Assembly (NCBI GenBank): GCA_023424585.1
Contig: JAFADT010000298.1
Coordinates: forward strand, 1 to 6,990
Reading direction: 5' to 3'
DNA length: 6,990 nt
Origin: Pseudomonadota bacterium
Lineage (GTDB): Bacteria > Myxococcota > Myxococcia > Myxococcales > Myxococcaceae
Notes under the pieces: generated by a model
The model's input: only the letters and a program-made list of their open reading frames with translations
What the model was told of the DNA's origin: nothing
Databases searched by the model: none
Program-made: the position numbers and the translations under genes
Shown here: positions 5,789 through 6,990 of the stretch, piece after piece
Numbering within the stretch: position 1 is the stretch's first letter
How the letters are laid out: every line of letters begins with the position of its first letter

Positions 5789-6682
5789 ATGCGCAAGGCA
5801 CTGGGTGGTGCGGTCGCGGCGTTGTTGCTGTGGGGCTGTGGCGGGGCCGGCACGGAAGCGCCCCCGGCGCCTCCCGAGGGGCTGTCGCTCACCACCGGGG
5901 CGGGGCTGACCGAGGGCCGCTGGGCGCACGACGGGCAGACGGTGTCCTTCGCCTCGCGCGAGGTGGAGCCCGGCGTGTACCGCGTGGAGGTGCGCATGCA
6001 CGGCATGACGCTGACGGGGCTGATGGACCCGGCGTCGGGCGTGTCCACGCTGGACGGCTTCGCGGACGCGAACGTGCAGGACACGCAGGTGGTGGACGCG
6101 GACCGGCAGGCGCTGAGCGCGTTCTACGGGGCGCTGAACCAGGGCCTGCCGCAGGGTGACGCGGCGGCGCCGGAGGCCATGTACCTGCGCCGCGCGGTGG
6201 GCCTGTGGGCGCAGCAGCCCACGAGCGTCGCGCTCAAGCGCACGGTGATGGGCGAGCAGGGCCGCGGCTACACCATGCTGTGCAGCTACGCGAAGTGCGG
6301 CGGCAAGAACACGGGCAGCTGCGGCGGCACGTACAACTGGTACTCGTACGCGAAGCACGACTGCAACAAGGGCGGCTTCGACAACCCGAAGAACCAGCAG
6401 ATCGCCCAGCTGGGGGACCACACGTCGTGCAACGGCGACGAGTACTACCTGAACGGCAGCACCTGGGTGTGCGGCGAGCCGGACCACTGGTCGCGCCCCA
6501 AGGTGATGGGCAACTGCTTCGGCCGCTGCGGCGGCGGCTGCGGTGGCGACACGCAGTACACGCTGGACGCCACCAACCACGACGGCTGCGTGCGCAACGG
6601 CCACGTGCTGGCGTCCGGCTACTGCGATGATCAGTTCGTGTCCGCGGTGGACGACGAGCTGTTCGCGCCCAACTGCTACTGA
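5789..6682 (+). CDS. Lipoprotein with cysteine-rich, phospholipase A2-like C-terminal region
   Basis: 297 residues. The signal MRKALGGAVAALLLWG ends at lipidated Cys17 (lipobox L-W-G-C), followed by a Gly/Pro-rich linker. Residues about 40-155 are cysteine-free and may form a separate small domain. Residues 165-296 hold twelve cysteines (165, 170, 178, 192, 214, 228, 243, 247, 251, 267, 279, 296), an even number consistent with six disulfides in an exported protein. The stretch 243-296 has C-x3-C-G-G-G-C, then T-L-D-A-T-N-H264-D265-G-C267 and later C279-D280-D281. This resembles secreted phospholipase A2, where a His-Asp pair (catalytic His, calcium-binding Asp) is followed by an Asp after a Cys. 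That reading is inference from motifs, and the spacing is shorter than in animal enzymes. GGAGGG lies 9 bases before the ATG. The next lipoprotein gene follows after 7 bases, probably in one operon. Existence of the gene is near certain; the function is not. Confidence 0.9.
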   Translation: MRKALGGAVAALLLWGCGGAGTEAPPAPPEGLSLTTGAGLTEGRWAHDGQTVSFASREVEPGVYRVEVRMHGMTLTGLMDPASGVSTLDGFADANVQDTQVVDADRQALSAFYGALNQGLPQGDAAAPEAMYLRRAVGLWAQQPTSVALKRTVMGEQGRGYTMLCSYAKCGGKNTGSCGGTYNWYSYAKHDCNKGGFDNPKNQQIAQLGDHTSCNGDEYYLNGSTWVCGEPDHWSRPKVMGNCFGRCGGGCGGDTQYTLDATNHDGCVRNGHVLASGYCDDQFVSAVDDELFAPNCY

Positions 6683-6689
6683 AGGCCGG

Positions 6690-6990
6690 ATGAGACGAGG
6701 CGCGGTGAGACACGCGGTGGGGGCGGCGGGGCTGTGGCTCGCCGCGCTCGGCTGCACGTCCACGGGGTCCTCCGGGGCGGAGGCCGGCGAGGCGGTGGTG
6801 CGCCGCTTCTTCCTGGCCCTGCCGGACGGGGACTGCGCGGTGCTGGGCCCCCTGCTGGTGACGGGGCAGGGCGTCCCGGCGTGCGAGGAGACGGTGAAGG
6901 TCCTGCGCGAGCATGGCCTGGACCTGGTGGAGGTGCTGGACGCGAAGGTGGATGGCCGCGACCCGAACGCGGTGGTCGTGCGGGCGCGCG
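6690..6990 (+). CDS. Putative small lipoprotein, 5' part (runs off the right edge)
   Basis: The frame starting ATG-AGA-CGA at 6690 is open to the end of the window, giving 100 codons. The protein begins MRRGAVRHAVGAAGLWLAALG followed by Cys22 and T-S-T-G-S-S-G: an Arg-rich n-region, a hydrophobic core and lipobox A-L-G-C. The mature part has A-V-V-R-R-F-F-L-A-L-P-D-G-D-C-A-V-L, a second Cys in a C-E-E-T-V stretch, and ends V-D-G-R-D-P-N-A-V-V-V-R-A-R at the edge. An N-terminal helix of this kind followed by alternating strand-like segments recalls NTF2-like/DUF4878-type lipoproteins; this is a weak inference. It starts 7 bases after the TGA of the preceding lipoprotein gene. GAAGG lies 4 bases before the ATG, and an in-frame GTG at 6705 is an alternative. 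Same strand and tight spacing argue for cotranscription. Confidence 0.8.
   Translation, partial: MRRGAVRHAVGAAGLWLAALGCTSTGSSGAEAGEAVVRRFFLALPDGDCAVLGPLLVTGQGVPACEETVKVLREHGLDLVEVLDAKVDGRDPNAVVVRAR

Noticed and set aside
4688..6763. A 691-codon open frame on the minus strand crossing the divergent region
   Set aside because: It overlaps two well-supported genes in other frames, spans the promoter gap, and its translation is Gly/Ala/Arg/His-rich with no recognisable motif.
1..6990. Mobile elements, CRISPR arrays, tRNA or rRNA genes
   Set aside because: I saw no transposase-like protein, no spaced direct repeats, no cloverleaf sequence and no rRNA-like segment on either strand.

Overview
The window is very GC-rich, and its codons end overwhelmingly in G or C. 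Together with the gene content (a DUF1592/DUF1552 pair, a lipid-anchored M3 peptidase and many small lipoproteins) this points to a delta-proteobacterial myxobacterium, most likely of the Myxococcaceae (Myxococcus or Corallococcus type). That assignment is inference; no marker gene is present.

Layout. (1) 1-99, minus: the first 33 codons of a lipoprotein gene that leaves the window on the left. (2) 100-186: a short gap with a perfect 15-bp palindrome and a strong hairpin. (3) 187-1515 and 1512-3185, both minus: a two-gene operon read in the order DUF1592 protein (lipoprotein with a c-type heme motif), then DUF1552/HXXSHH protein (Tat-exported), joined by a 4-base ATGA stop/start overlap. (4) 3186-3474: a non-coding gap with several GC-rich dyads. 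(5) 3475-5565, minus: an M3-family zinc oligopeptidase predicted to be a lipoprotein, starting at TTG. (6) 5566-5788: a divergent promoter region. (7) 5789-6682, plus: a lipoprotein with a cysteine-rich C-terminal half carrying a phospholipase A2-like His-Asp motif. (8) 6690-6990, plus: the start of another lipoprotein gene, 7 bases downstream, which runs off the right edge.

All six genes are predicted to encode exported proteins: five have lipoprotein signal peptides and one has a twin-arginine signal. The window is therefore a cell-envelope segment. The DUF1592/DUF1552 pair is almost certainly one functional unit, since the genes are translationally coupled and the families are known to co-occur, but its biochemical role is not established. 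The M3 peptidase is divergent from the cysteine-rich lipoprotein operon and may share a control region with it. No mobile element, CRISPR array, rRNA or tRNA was seen. The most interesting items are the putative phospholipase A2-like lipoprotein and the coupled heme-lipoprotein/Tat-protein pair.
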